A DNA stretch of 64,000 nucleotides from Eubacterium limosum (GCF_000807675.2 NZ_CP019962.1:4189157-4253156), one strand, 5' to 3'. Counted from the first letter of the stretch, positions 33,472 through 43,535 are shown. The notes: generated by a model not told the origin, from the letters alone. Translations and numbers: made by a program.

Positions 33472-34791
33472 TTAAATTTCTACTCCTGTCAGACTAAAAC
33501 TGCCCACCTTTGTAATTTTGACGTTCACAATCTGGCCAATATGGTCAAAACTGCCCTCAAAATTGACCAGCTTACCGGTTTCGGTACGGCCGCTGAGACG
33601 GTCCGTATTATTTTTGCTGGGTTCTTCCACCAGTACGGGAAGCACTCTGCCCTCATACTTACTGTTCAGGCCAAAGCTGATATCGCGCAGGACGTCCAGC
33701 AGGCGGTTTAGCCGGTCATGTTTGATTTCATCCGGAATCTGGTTCTCCATGGTAGCGGCCGGGGTGCCGGTTCTTATGGAATAGATGAAAGAAAAGGCGG
33801 AGTCAAATTTACAGGCCCGCATCACCTCCAGTGTATCCTGAAAATCCTCCTCGGTTTCTCCCGGAAAGCCCACGATAATATCGGTTGTGATGGCCACATC
33901 TGGTATTCTGCTCCGTACCCTGTCCACCAGATCAATGATCTGTTCCTTGGTATAGCGGCGGTTCATGGCCTTTAATACCCGGGTGCTCCCGGACTGGATG
34001 GCCAGATGAATCGCCGGGCAGACTTTGTCACACTGGGCGATGGCCTCAATGACCTCGTCGGTCAGATCCTTTGGATGCGAGGTCATAAAACGGATGCGCT
34101 TAATTTTCTCGATTTGGTTCAAATCCCTGAGCAGGTCGGCAAAATGGTACCCTGTTTTCAGGTCGTTACCGTAAGAGTTTACATTCTGCCCTAAAAGCGT
34201 GACCTCAAGACCACCCTCGTCGGCCAGGCGGGTCACCTCTTCAATGATCTTTTCCGGCTGGCGGCTGACCTCACGGCCTCTGGTATAAGGAACGATACAG
34301 TAGGTGCAGAAATTATTGCACCCGTTCATAATGGTCACAAAGCTTTTAAAAGGGTATTTCCGGTCCACTGGCAGATCCTCAATAATCTCACTGCTGTCAT
34401 CCCATATTTCAAAAATCCGCTCGCCTCTTTGCAGATAATTTCCCAGCATCTGCGGAAACTGGTGAATATTGTGTGTCCCGAAAACCAGATCGACCTGGGG
34501 ATATTTTTCTTTTATTTTTTTAACGATCTCAGGCTGCTGCATCATACAGCCGCACACTGCCAGCACAAGATCGGGATTTACTTTTTTAACGGATTTAAAG
34601 GTGCCCAGATTTCCAAACACGCGCACATCCGCGTTTTCACGCACACTGCAGGTGTTCAGGATAACGACTCCTGCCTTATGGACATCTTCCTCGGGCGTAT
34701 AACCCATATTTTTCAGCAGGCCAGAAATCTTTTCAGAATCATTTTCGTTCATCTGGCAGCCAAAAGTCATTATTTTATATGTCTTATTCAT
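33472..34791 (-). CDS. miaB: tRNA 2-methylthio-N6-isopentenyladenosine synthase MiaB
   Basis: 439 residues: an N-terminal methylthiotransferase domain with three cluster cysteines (FGCQMNENDSE, NTCSVRENAD, CGCMMQQPE), the radical SAM motif CNNFCTYCIVPYTRG near residue 155, and a C-terminal TRAM domain. It adds the methylthio group to the i6A37 made by MiaA. It lies just after the NAD(P)HX repair gene and ahead of mutS. Confidence 0.97.
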   Translation of the reverse strand: MNKTYKIMTFGCQMNENDSEKISGLLKNMGYTPEEDVHKAGVVILNTCSVRENADVRVFGNLGTFKSVKKVNPDLVLAVCGCMMQQPEIVKKIKEKYPQVDLVFGTHNIHQFPQMLGNYLQRGERIFEIWDDSSEIIEDLPVDRKYPFKSFVTIMNGCNNFCTYCIVPYTRGREVSRQPEKIIEEVTRLADEGGLEVTLLGQNVNSYGNDLKTGYHFADLLRDLNQIEKIKRIRFMTSHPKDLTDEVIEAIAQCDKVCPAIHLAIQSGSTRVLKAMNRRYTKEQIIDLVDRVRSRIPDVAITTDIIVGFPGETEEDFQDTLEVMRACKFDSAFSFIYSIRTGTPAATMENQIPDEIKHDRLNRLLDVLRDISFGLNSKYEGRVLPVLVEEPSKNNTDRLSGRTETGKLVNFEGSFDHIGQIVNVKITKVGSFSLTGVEI

Positions 34792-34799
34792 TAACCCTC

Positions 34800-36296
34800 C
34801 TAATTGAGTACATATTTAAACGAATCAATGATATTTCTCGCTGTCAGGGTGCTTTCACCATAACGTTCAGCGTAGTAATCGCCAGCGGCGCCGTGATAAA
34901 AAACGCCAGCCTTCGCCGCCTCAAGCAGGTCCACGCTCTGTCCCGCAAAGCCTGCGATCATCCCGGCCAGCACATCGCCGGAACCGGCGGTCGCCATTCC
35001 CGGGTTGCTGGTTGAATTAAAAAAGACCTCGCCCTCTGGGCTGAATATCATGGATCTGTAGCCCTTAAGCACCAGCACTACCTGGTATTCCTCTGCAAAA
35101 CGGCGGCCATAGCCAATGGGATCTTCCAGAATGTCTTCCCGGTCTACGCCGGTAAGCGTCGAGAATTCGCCAAAATGGGGCGTCAGGATAACTGGTGTTT
35201 TGGACTCCCTGAGTACGTCCAGATTTCTGGACAGGTGGAAAAGCCCATCGGCGTCGATGACTACCGGGACTGTGGTATTGTACAGCAGGTCGTTTAAAAT
35301 AATGCTGTAATTCTTTTTACGGCCAATCCCCGGTCCTATGAGCACCACGCGCTTGCGGTCGTGCTCAATATCTTCTCCGGTAATATTACAGTCGTAGGTT
35401 TTGATCATAACCTCAACCGGAGAGCGCGCCGCCACCGGCAGATAAACCTCCAGCGGGACATAGCTGGTAACCAGGCCCGCGCCGCTCTTCAGGGCGCCTT
35501 CGGTGGCCAAAAGTCCTGCGCCAATCATCCCTTTTGAGCCTGCGATAATCACCACTGAGCCATAATCGTATTTATGGGAATTCTTTTTACGCTTTACCGG
35601 ACAGAGCAGGTTTTGCTTCTGCACAAAATATTTGTTGTTTTCGATGCAGTTTTCGTCAATTCCGATGTCCACAAGCACCGGCTCGCCCACATAGTCCGGA
35701 CCATCGTTCAGCAGACAGCCCACCTTATAGTTCTGGATAATAATGGTCTGATCTGCCTCCACGGCAGCATCCAATGTCAGCCCGTTATCCCCCCGCAGGC
35801 CGGAAGGAATATCAATGGCGACAATGCGTTTTCCACACGCGTTAACGGCGTTCAACAGCTTCTCATACCATTCTCCCAGCGGGCGGTCCTTAAGTCCTGT
35901 TCCAAAAACAGCGTCCACCACCAGATCTGCTCCGGCCAGAGAGGCCTCAAAACCTTCAAGGCCAGCCTCATGCGACAAAAACTGGACGACTGCACGGGTC
36001 TCCTGAAGACGGCTGTAGTTGGTCTGGCTGTCCGGAGACATCTTATCCGCCGATTCGGTAAAGAACACCTGAACCGAAAATCCCTTTTCGCTGAGCTGTC
36101 GGGCAATGACCTGGCCATCGCCGCCGTTATTGCCTGGACCGCAGATCACACAGATCAGCATATCCTCCTTCAGCGTGCTTTCAATCACCCGGGTACACTC
36201 TGTACCGGCTTTTTCCATCAAATCAATTCCACTGATACCGGAAGCAATTGTTTTCTGGTCCATTTGTGCCATTTCCTGTGGCGTTACCACCTTCAT
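34800..36296 (-). CDS. nnr: bifunctional NAD(P)H-hydrate epimerase / dehydratase
   Basis: 498 residues. The N-terminal half is the epimerase (YjeF_N) domain with CGPGNNGGDGQVIARQL and DAVFGTGL. The C-terminal half is the ADP/ATP-dependent dehydratase (YjeF_C, ribokinase-like) with GSKGMIGA, LIGPGIGRKKN, TPHFGEFSTL and the catalytic GSGDVLAGMIAG. It repairs damaged NADHX/NADPHX. The start is ATG at 36296, six bases after GAGGA; the longer frame to 36371 has no support. Confidence 0.94.
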   Translation of the reverse strand: MKVVTPQEMAQMDQKTIASGISGIDLMEKAGTECTRVIESTLKEDMLICVICGPGNNGGDGQVIARQLSEKGFSVQVFFTESADKMSPDSQTNYSRLQETRAVVQFLSHEAGLEGFEASLAGADLVVDAVFGTGLKDRPLGEWYEKLLNAVNACGKRIVAIDIPSGLRGDNGLTLDAAVEADQTIIIQNYKVGCLLNDGPDYVGEPVLVDIGIDENCIENNKYFVQKQNLLCPVKRKKNSHKYDYGSVVIIAGSKGMIGAGLLATEGALKSGAGLVTSYVPLEVYLPVAARSPVEVMIKTYDCNITGEDIEHDRKRVVLIGPGIGRKKNYSIILNDLLYNTTVPVVIDADGLFHLSRNLDVLRESKTPVILTPHFGEFSTLTGVDREDILEDPIGYGRRFAEEYQVVLVLKGYRSMIFSPEGEVFFNSTSNPGMATAGSGDVLAGMIAGFAGQSVDLLEAAKAGVFYHGAAGDYYAERYGESTLTARNIIDSFKYVLN

Positions 36297-36437
36297 TTTA
36301 GTCCTCTTTTCTTTATCGATCCTCCGGCCTGTAAGCTGTAAACGCAGTACGCGCAAACGCGTTTTTTTCATAAGGGCCGGGCGTCTTTATATCTTAAGAT
36401 GATTAGATTATATCAGACTTTAACGTCTTGTAAAGCA

Positions 36438-36470
36438 TAAAAAAGTAAGAACCGGTGAAAGTCCTTACTT
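36438..36470 (-). terminator. terminator of the membrane-anchored TP-rich protein gene
   Basis: Minus strand AGTAAGGAC/GTTCTTACT stem with one G-U pair, a loop, then six T. It lies about 20 nt past the stop of the 36491-36862 gene. Confidence 0.75.
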
Positions 36471-36490
36471 CTCTTAAACAACCTTTATTT

Positions 36491-36862
36491 TTACTCGTTC
36501 TCTGCCGGGGTCGGCGTCGGATTTTCCTCTGGGGTGGCCTCCGGCGTCGCTGCTGTAGTCGGCTCAGGCGTTACCGTCGGCTCTGCTGTCGGCTGTGCTT
36601 TCTGTGTGGTCGTGCTCGAATTGTTTTTTTCCTTCACTTCTTCCACAAAGGTTGACTGGCCTATACTGGCCGCATATACTTCCTTCACACCTTCCGGTGT
36701 CATGACAATACGGTCTGCATAATTATAAACATCCTCCACAATAAAGGATGAGGTTAAAAAGACCATGACGAAAGCAATGATGATAAAGACCAGAAAGTCC
36801 TTACCCTTTCCCTGTTTCTTAACCTTTGGCTCTTTTACCGGCTTTTTTTTCTTTTTACTCAT
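36491..36862 (-). CDS. small membrane-anchored protein with Thr/Pro/Glu-rich tail
   Basis: 123 residues. A very basic start (SKKKKKPVKEPKVKKQGKGK) precedes one hydrophobic segment (FLVFIIIAFVMVFLTSSFIV, about residues 23-42), then an extracytoplasmic stretch and a C-terminal tail of about 45 residues made nearly only of Thr, Pro, Ala and Glu (repeated TPEPT/TPEATPE). The positive start and single helix resemble septum-formation-initiator-like proteins, but no DivIC motif is clear. It stands between yebC and its own terminator. No function is assigned. Confidence 0.75.
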   Translation of the reverse strand: MSKKKKKPVKEPKVKKQGKGKDFLVFIIIAFVMVFLTSSFIVEDVYNYADRIVMTPEGVKEVYAASIGQSTFVEEVKEKNNSSTTTQKAQPTAEPTVTPEPTTAATPEATPEENPTPTPAENE

Positions 36863-36892
36863 CTGGGTACCTCCAAATCGGCCCGCGGGTAT

Positions 36893-37618
36893 TTATTCTT
36901 CGTTCCAGTTGTGCCATACTTCCTGGATATCATCGTTATCGTCAAACATATCCAGCATTTTTTCCATTTTTTTAGCGTCCTCTTCGCTTAATGAGGTTTC
37001 GGTAGATGGGATCATGGCAACCTCGCCGGATAACACCTCGATGCCGTTATCTCTCAAGGCGTCCATAACCGCCGCGAAATCCTCTGGGGTGGTGGAGATT
37101 TCGTAACCTTCATCTGAAGTTTCCATATCCTCCGCACCTGCGTCCAGGGCAACCATCATCAGTTCATCCTCGTCGATGGCGTCGCTCTTTTCGATCATGA
37201 TACGGCCTTTTTTGGTAAACATAAAGCTTACACAGCCGCTGGTTCCAAGGTTTCCGCCGTTTTTATCAAAAGCGTGGCGCACATCGCCCGCGGTTCTGTT
37301 TTTATTGTCAGTCAGACACTGCACAATAACCGCAACACCTGATGGGCCGTAGCCTTCATAGGTAATTTCTTCATACACAGCGCCCTGAAGCTCACCGGCA
37401 CCCTTTTTAATGGCGCGGTCAATGTTATCATTCGGCATGTTGGCAGCCTTTGCCTTTGCCACGGCGTCGCGCAGTTTCGCGTTCATTTCAGGGTCTGATC
37501 CGCCTTCACGCGCAGCGACAGCGATGTATTTTGCCATTTTAGTAAAAACCTTACCCTTGGCAGCATCCTGTTTCCCTTTTCTGTTTTTAATATTGGCCCA
37601 TTTTGAATGTCCTGACAT
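36893..37618 (-). CDS. YebC/PmpR-family protein
   Basis: 241 residues, with the typical opening [20 protein letters not shown] and the conserved [17 protein letters not shown] and [16 protein letters not shown] segments of the three-domain YebC fold. Members act as DNA-binding regulators or, as recently shown for some, as ribosome-associated factors relieving stalling. The start ATG at 37618 follows GGAGGAATAAT; a frame extended to 37642 lacks support. Confidence 0.95.
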   Translation of the reverse strand: MSGHSKWANIKNRKGKQDAAKGKVFTKMAKYIAVAAREGGSDPEMNAKLRDAVAKAKAANMPNDNIDRAIKKGAGELQGAVYEEITYEGYGPSGVAVIVQCLTDNKNRTAGDVRHAFDKNGGNLGTSGCVSFMFTKKGRIMIEKSDAIDEDELMMVALDAGAEDMETSDEGYEISTTPEDFAAVMDALRDNGIEVLSGEVAMIPSTETSLSEEDAKKMEKMLDMFDDNDDIQEVWHNWNEE

Positions 37619-37745
37619 ATTATTCCTCCGTTTAAAGTTCAATCATCACTGCAACAAAGCGCGTTATACGCCTTTACTGCAATGCTTTATATAAATTCTT
37701 GTTCCGACTACTAATTGTATCATACACGTTTCGGTTCATCAACGC

Positions 37746-38387
37746 TTAATTTAAAAAAGGTATGTCCACGTAGCGCTGTTCCACAACCGCGTAATCAAAA
37801 CGCCCGTTGGTGGTTTCCCGGATCAGCGCCAGGAAACCCTCGGTTTTCTTTACCTCGATTTCAAAGTCCAGACCCACCTTTTCGCCAAAGCTTTCGGCGG
37901 CTGGCTTATAGCCTGCGGCGGCCAGTACATTCATCAGTCCGCCGTAGCTCGTATAGTCGATCTCAACTTTAATAATGTCAGAAAACTGCTTCTTGACCAC
38001 CTCGCACTGGTTCAGAACTTCGGCCGCTGTCCCGCTGTAGGCCCGGATAAGACCGCCAGCGCCCAGCTTGATCCCGCCAAAATAGCGGATGACCAGCACC
38101 AGTACATTTTTAACCGCGCGCTTGTTAATGACCTCCAGAATCGGCTTCCCGGCCGTTCCCGAGGGCTCGCCGTCGTCGCTTGCCTTCTGGCGGGCCGGAA
38201 CCGTGTTCAGAACCCAGGCAGAGCAAACGTGGGTGGCCTTGTAATGCTCTTTTTTTACCCCGGCGAGAATCGTATCCGCCTCAGTTTCATCCTGAATGGG
38301 ATAAACTCGCCCGATAAAACGGGATTTTTTAATCTCAAGCTCTGTCTCAAAAGGGGTGAGCACTGTCAGATAATCCTGCTGTTCCAT
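37746..38387 (-). CDS. YigZ/IMPACT-family protein
   Basis: 213 residues. The N-terminal UPF0029/IMPACT domain shows KKSRFIGRVYPI, HVCSAWVLN, DDGEPSGTAGKPIL and VIRYFGGIKLGAGGLIRAYS; a DUF1949 C-terminal domain follows. The family is conserved, but its molecular role is unclear in bacteria (suggested translation or peptidase-related roles). It follows the hflX gene by about 12 nt on the same strand and is probably co-transcribed. Confidence 0.92.
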   Translation of the reverse strand: MEQQDYLTVLTPFETELEIKKSRFIGRVYPIQDETEADTILAGVKKEHYKATHVCSAWVLNTVPARQKASDDGEPSGTAGKPILEVINKRAVKNVLVLVIRYFGGIKLGAGGLIRAYSGTAAEVLNQCEVVKKQFSDIIKVEIDYTSYGGLMNVLAAAGYKPAAESFGEKVGLDFEIEVKKTEGFLALIRETTNGRFDYAVVEQRYVDIPFLN

Positions 38388-38399
38388 TCTATCCTCCTG

Positions 38400-40211
38400 T
38401 TACTCAGCTTCTACTTCATACTTTTCATATTGATGCGCTGGAAAGTCTCCATTGATGGAAACCCGGACCCGTGTGCCGCCCTCGTCGTACCGGGTATCCA
38501 GAACCGTACTCTTTTCATGGAGCACGGCCATGGCGCGGCTATCCTCATAAGGAATACAATAGGTCTTTTCAAGCGACATGCCCCTGAGATCACCGTCAAT
38601 TATTTCTGTCAGCGCCCCGATATGCCATTTCTCCCTTGCGGAAATGCAGATGGCGTCGCCAGCCCGGGCGGCTCTGTTCTCAAAGCGCTCCCGCTCTTCA
38701 GGCAACAGCCTGTCCATCTTGTTATAAACCATCAGCACCTTCTTATGGCCTGACCCGATATCCCGCAGCACCTGATTGACCACCTCGATCTGGCTTTTAT
38801 AATTGGGGTTGGAGGCGTCCACCACATGCAGAAGCAGATCGGCGGTTTCCACCTCTTTCAGGGTCGTTTTAAAAGCCTTGATCAGCTCATGGGGAAGCTT
38901 TTCGATAAAGCCTACCGTATCGGACACCAGGTAATCCCCGGCTTCGGGGCGTACCTTTCGGATGGTGGAGTCCAGGGTGATGAACAGCCCATCCTTAATG
39001 ACCGCGTCGCTTTCTGTGAGCACATTAAACAGCGTGCTCTTGCCCGAGTTGGTATAGCCAATCAGGGAAACGGTACGAATATTGTTTTTCTTGCGTCCCT
39101 TGGCATTCAGCTCATTGGTCTGGTTAATTTTGGCGTTTTTGCGCTCCAGCTCGTCGATCTGCCTGCGGATATGGCGTCTGTCCGTTTCCAGCTTCTTTTC
39201 ACCCGGGCCGCGGGTGCCGATGCCCCCGCCAGTACGGGACAGCACAATCCCCAGTCCCTTCAGATGGCTGAGACGGTACTTCTGCTGGGCCAGCTCCACC
39301 TGGAGCTTACCCTCCCGGGTTTTTGCCTGGCGGGCGAAAATATCGAGAATGATGGTGGTGCGGTCAATAGTTTTAACCCCTGTGATGCCCTCAATATTGC
39401 CGATCTGGTTGGCGCTGAGCTCATCGTTGGCCACAATCAGGTTAATATCCTTATTCTGGATTATTTTCAGAATTTCCAGAAGCTTTCCCCGGCCAACGTA
39501 AAAGACCGGATCGATCTGGGGCCGGTGCTGGGTCACCACCTCTGCCACGTCGCCTTCAGCCGTTTCGACCAGCCGGGCCAGCTCCTCCATGGATTCCTCA
39601 AGGTCGATACCGCCGCGGCTGCCGCTCACCTCTACTCCGATGAGAAGCGCGCGCTCCCTCTCGTCCTCAATGTCGAAGCCCGCACTCGGGTCCCGCCGCA
39701 GAGCGCGGTTAGCGGCCAGCACATAGTTTTCCAGCGGGAAGCGATTCAGCTGCGCCAGAGACTCACAGATGCCCATGCCGTAGACCACCTGTCCATCTTT
39801 GACCACTGGCGCGCCAATACCGAACAGTACGGGCCTGTCTTCCCCCACGCCCACGGCCACCATACATTCCACCGATAAATTATCCGATGCTGAAAAATCC
39901 TCCTCTGACAGATGCGGGTTTCCGCCGGGATGGGTATGGATAACCCGGATGCGGTTCAGGCTTTTCCGGTTTTCCTGAACCTTGGAGTGGTCCAGAGGCA
40001 CCTTGGACGCGTCGCCAATCCCCACATATTCAATTTTGCTTTTGTCGTTGGTCATCACCAGAATTTCCCGTCCCAGGGTCTTCGTGAGCCGGACCAGCAC
40101 TGCAAGCACGTCCTCATCCAGCAGTACCTGGTTCTCCATGGTGTAGCCAATCAGTTTATTCAGTTCGTCCAGGATGCTCCGGCGCACCCCTTCTGCCTTT
40201 ACTTCAGTCAT
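38400..40211 (-). CDS. hflX: GTPase HflX with N-terminal MPN/JAMM-like domain
   Basis: 603 residues, longer than the roughly 420-residue E. coli form. Residues about 190-560 are HflX: a GTP-binding domain with GYTNSGKSTLFNVL, DTVGFIEKLPHELI and YNKMDR, preceded by a glycine-rich helical region (GGIGTRGPGEKKLETDRR). It splits stalled ribosomes. Residues 1-170 carry a JAMM-like pattern: HTHPGGNPHLSEED at 92-105, with a possible metal-site Glu near residue 49. Long HflX proteins of this type occur in Clostridia. A peptidase activity for the N-part is not proven. Confidence 0.93.
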   Translation of the reverse strand: MTEVKAEGVRRSILDELNKLIGYTMENQVLLDEDVLAVLVRLTKTLGREILVMTNDKSKIEYVGIGDASKVPLDHSKVQENRKSLNRIRVIHTHPGGNPHLSEEDFSASDNLSVECMVAVGVGEDRPVLFGIGAPVVKDGQVVYGMGICESLAQLNRFPLENYVLAANRALRRDPSAGFDIEDERERALLIGVEVSGSRGGIDLEESMEELARLVETAEGDVAEVVTQHRPQIDPVFYVGRGKLLEILKIIQNKDINLIVANDELSANQIGNIEGITGVKTIDRTTIILDIFARQAKTREGKLQVELAQQKYRLSHLKGLGIVLSRTGGGIGTRGPGEKKLETDRRHIRRQIDELERKNAKINQTNELNAKGRKKNNIRTVSLIGYTNSGKSTLFNVLTESDAVIKDGLFITLDSTIRKVRPEAGDYLVSDTVGFIEKLPHELIKAFKTTLKEVETADLLLHVVDASNPNYKSQIEVVNQVLRDIGSGHKKVLMVYNKMDRLLPEERERFENRAARAGDAICISAREKWHIGALTEIIDGDLRGMSLEKTYCIPYEDSRAMAVLHEKSTVLDTRYDEGGTRVRVSINGDFPAHQYEKYEVEAE

Positions 40212-40357
40212 AAATACTTCCTTAATATATAGTAATCGCCGCTGCTGCCGCAGACAGTCTGCACAGACAGCGAGTTTATTATAACACGAATGCCTTAAAA
40301 AAAGGTCGGTAATTTACTTCATCTATTCTACCCCGGAATTCTCCATTGTCGATTTCA

Positions 40358-40386
40358 TTGCTATTTTTTTCGTTTACAGATATAAT
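40358..40386 (+). promoter_or_regulatory. promoter of the class A PBP gene
   Basis: TTGCTA (40358-40363) and a perfect TATAAT (40381-40386) with exactly 17 bases between, about 40 nt before the start codon. The ribosome site GTAGGAGG follows at 40410. Confidence 0.85.
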
Positions 40387-40424
40387 AGTACGGTCAGAAA
40401 CTTAAGTAAGTAGGAGGTTTTATA

Positions 40425-43247
40425 ATGTTAGAAGATAAAACACCCCCTGAAAATGAACCCCAGAATCAACAAAGTTCAAAACCGAAAACACCGCTCCGCA
40501 AGGATGCCGCCCCAAACGGCAGAAAAACGGAGAAACCTGTTTCCAAAAGTCCTAAAAAAAAGAAGCGCAGCTGGAATGACCGGACCATTCCCCAAAAGGT
40601 CGGCTTGATTTTTATCGTCCTTTTGGTTTTAGCGCTCGCAAGCGGCGGCGCTGCCTTTGGTGTGCTCTATGCCCAGACGCCACCCCTTGACACCGACAAC
40701 TTTAATTACATCGAAAACGCCCGCATCATGGATGTCAATGGCAATTTCTACCAGGACCTCCAGGGTGCTGAGCGGCGGGAGATCGTCTCCATCGACACCA
40801 TTCCAGACCATGTGCAGAATGCCTTTGTCGCCATTGAGGACCAGCGTTTCCGCAGCCACCACGGTGTGGATTACAAACGCTTTGGCCGGGCCATAGTCGG
40901 CGTGCTTTTTTCGGGCGGGAGCCTGGACGGGCCGGGCGGCAGTACCATTACTCAGCAGCTCATAAAGCTCACGCACCTGACCTCAGAAAAAACCGTCACC
41001 CGTAAATTTCAGGAAATGGTGCTGGCCACCAAGCTGGAACGGGTCTATACCAAAGACCAGATTCTGGAGGCCTACCTGAATAAGATTAATCTTTCCCACG
41101 CATGGGGCGTTCAGGCCGCTTCTGAAATTTATTTTGGCAAAAGTGTCTCAGACCTGAATGTGGCCCAGGGGGCCATACTGGCCTCCATTGCAAACTCGCC
41201 GTCCTATTATGACCCTTATGTCTATACGACCGACGAGCAGGGCAATGAAGTTTTTGCCACTGAGCCAGACGGCCGCTATACCCTGAACCCCAATAACATG
41301 GAACGCTCGCTTCTGGTCGTCGATAAGATGCTGGAGCTGGGTTATATTGACCAGGCTCAGTACGACGAGGCCAGCGCGGAGCTTTCCAGTAATCAGGTAG
41401 GGCTTATCTATAATGAACCAGACAACACCTACTCCTATTTTACCGACGCCGTCTATGAACAGGTCGTAAATGACCTCCAGACAAAATACCGCTACACCGA
41501 AAATGAGGCGACGGATATGCTGCTCGGCGGCGGGCTCACCATCTACGCCACCGTCGACCCAAAGGTCCAGAGCGCCATGGAAGCAGAATCTCTGAACGAG
41601 GATCTCTACCCTTCCCAGTCTGGATCGGCAGCGGCGGCCTCTGAGGCTAAGACAGCCGATACAGGCGTGGAAACAAACTATATCCCTGAGGTCGGCATGA
41701 CCGTCATTGACAACAGTACTGGCAATGTAGCCGGTATTGTGGGCGGCCGGGAAGAAAAGACCAACCTGTCCCTGAACCGGGCCACCCGAAAATTCCAGTC
41801 CGGCTCCTCAACCAAGCCCCTGACTGCCTATGGTCCCGGGATTGACACCGGAGCCATCACCCTCGGCACTGTTTTCGCCGATGTGCCAATCGCCTATCAG
41901 GGCTGGCGCCCAAACAACTCCAGCGGCACCTTTGAGGGCCTGACAACCGTGCGCGAGGGGATCACCAGCTCGGTGAACACCATTGCCGTCCAGGCCAATG
42001 TGGCGACCGGGCTCACCCAGTCTGCTCTCTACGGTACCCGCCTTGGCTTGGATATTGTACAGGACGGCGACGCCAATGACATGACGCCAGCGGCTCTGGC
42101 TCTCGGGGGCTATACCCACGGGCAGTCCTCACTGGCTATGGCCAGCGCTTATTCTACCTTCCCAAATATGGGCGTTCACAAAACACCATCTTTCTACACA
42201 AAAGTCGTAGACCGAAGCGGAAAAACCCTGCTTGAAAAATCAGACAGCTCCGAGCAGGTCTTTAAGCCCCAGACCGCCTATCTGATGACCGACGCCCTGA
42301 AAGGGGTTGTAAACGGCGGAACCACCAATATTTATGTGGACGGCCAGCCTGTGGCCGGAAAAACCGGTACCACCGATGAAAACCGCCACGCGTGGTTCTG
42401 CGGCTACACACCCTATTACTCCATGGCGGTATGGTATGGCTATGATGAAAATGTCGTGGAAACCAACGAAGGCACCTATTATCTGAATATCGGTATCTTT
42501 GGCGGCAGCAAGCCCGGTCCTGCGTCCATGTTTGAGGCCGTGATGAACGATATTCACGAAAGCCTTGAGCCGTCTGCTTTCCCGGATAACCCCGGCGGCA
42601 TTGTCACCGCGGCCATTGACCGCGTCTCCGGCAAGCTGGCGACCGATTTATCGGCCAAAGATCCCAGAGGGTCCATGGTATTTAATGAAATGTTTATCGA
42701 CGGCACCGCCCCTACCGAAAAGGACGACTGCCATACACTGGTTACGCTGGATGTCACCACAAACAGCTACGCGACTCCCTACTGCCCGGCCAGCTCGGTG
42801 CAGAGCGTGGTGCGCCTGCAAAAGGTCAACCGGAATTTCCCCCAGGGGATCACGCCGGTAGATTCGGACTACATCGCCTCCTCCGAGGCGTCCGTCATGG
42901 TTCCGCCCGAATCCCAGACCTGTCCGGTACACACCACCGCTCCCGGGGTTGAGATCACATTCCTGGTAAATGGCGGCGCTGTTGGGGGCACCCTCAACAT
43001 GCAGTCTGGAAAATCCATCACGGTTACTGCCAATGGCCCCAACAACCCGGCCACAGTGGTTTCCGCAAGCGGCTCCTCCGCCTCGGTTTCCCAAAACGGC
43101 AATCAGATTCAAATTATCGCGGTCAGCCCCGGCGTTACCCAGATTACCGTATCCCAGAAGGTCTCTGTCAACTATCAGCAGGGCAGCCAGGTGAAAACCT
43201 ACGAAACCACCTACACACGCACGTTAAATATCAGCGTTACAAGCTAA
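40425..43247 (+). CDS. class A penicillin-binding protein (PBP1A type)
   Basis: 940 residues. A basic cytoplasmic tail and one membrane helix (about residues 62-85) precede the GT51 glycosyltransferase (EDQRFRSHHGVD; GGSTITQQLIKLT) and the transpeptidase domain with the Ser-Lys motif SSTKPLTAYGP, SVN in TSSVNTIAVQ and KTGTTDENRHAWF. The last 180 residues are Ala/Ser/Thr/Asn-rich and contain an Ig-like or BIG-type repeat region (VTANGPNNPATVVSASGSS). It polymerises and cross-links peptidoglycan outside the membrane. The gene is monocistronic between its own promoter and terminator. Confidence 0.96.
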   Translation: MLEDKTPPENEPQNQQSSKPKTPLRKDAAPNGRKTEKPVSKSPKKKKRSWNDRTIPQKVGLIFIVLLVLALASGGAAFGVLYAQTPPLDTDNFNYIENARIMDVNGNFYQDLQGAERREIVSIDTIPDHVQNAFVAIEDQRFRSHHGVDYKRFGRAIVGVLFSGGSLDGPGGSTITQQLIKLTHLTSEKTVTRKFQEMVLATKLERVYTKDQILEAYLNKINLSHAWGVQAASEIYFGKSVSDLNVAQGAILASIANSPSYYDPYVYTTDEQGNEVFATEPDGRYTLNPNNMERSLLVVDKMLELGYIDQAQYDEASAELSSNQVGLIYNEPDNTYSYFTDAVYEQVVNDLQTKYRYTENEATDMLLGGGLTIYATVDPKVQSAMEAESLNEDLYPSQSGSAAAASEAKTADTGVETNYIPEVGMTVIDNSTGNVAGIVGGREEKTNLSLNRATRKFQSGSSTKPLTAYGPGIDTGAITLGTVFADVPIAYQGWRPNNSSGTFEGLTTVREGITSSVNTIAVQANVATGLTQSALYGTRLGLDIVQDGDANDMTPAALALGGYTHGQSSLAMASAYSTFPNMGVHKTPSFYTKVVDRSGKTLLEKSDSSEQVFKPQTAYLMTDALKGVVNGGTTNIYVDGQPVAGKTGTTDENRHAWFCGYTPYYSMAVWYGYDENVVETNEGTYYLNIGIFGGSKPGPASMFEAVMNDIHESLEPSAFPDNPGGIVTAAIDRVSGKLATDLSAKDPRGSMVFNEMFIDGTAPTEKDDCHTLVTLDVTTNSYATPYCPASSVQSVVRLQKVNRNFPQGITPVDSDYIASSEASVMVPPESQTCPVHTTAPGVEITFLVNGGAVGGTLNMQSGKSITVTANGPNNPATVVSASGSSASVSQNGNQIQIIAVSPGVTQITVSQKVSVNYQQGSQVKTYETTYTRTLNISVTS

Positions 43248-43277
43248 AACGGCTTCGACTGAAAATATCAGACACTT

Positions 43278-43303
43278 AAAAAAGGGCTTCTCTGCCCTTT
43301 TTT
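43278..43303 (+). terminator. terminator of the class A PBP gene
   Basis: AAAAAGGGC/GCCCTTTTTT stem with a six-base loop TTCTCT and a T run, about 30 nt after the stop codon. Confidence 0.93.
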
Positions 43304-43304
43304 A

Positions 43305-43535
43305 AATGCACAAAAACATGAGAGATGAAGCCTTTTCCCTAAGAAAGAAAAAAGCGTCCTGCGGGAATTATCCTCGCACCTTTATCTTCTTCACCAAAGC
43401 TGACGCTTTATCTCTCCAGTGTCCGGCTGTTCCGGTAATGCAGCACAACTTTGGGCCGTTTACCGCAGCGTCTGCACCTTTTTTCTTATCTGGATAAAAG
43501 GCGCAGTCTCGCACCGCGCCACTTCTTTGACCGTC
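43305..43535. other. structured intergenic region of unknown role
   Basis: About 230 bases between two terminator hairpins, with no convincing gene. It contains AAAGCGTC (about 43346) pairing with GACGCTTT (about 43402), a GGCGC/GCGCC hairpin near 43500-43520 and a CCGG-rich centre. On the minus strand the AGCGTC/GACGCT pairing is followed by a T run like a terminator. It could be a small RNA or a decayed repeat. It matches no riboswitch class that I recognise. Confidence 0.35.

Noticed and set aside
43346-43410. Possible riboswitch (GEMM or cobalamin type) in the gap after the PBP gene.
   Set aside because: Conserved core sequences of these classes are absent and no suitable gene lies downstream; listed only as a structured region.
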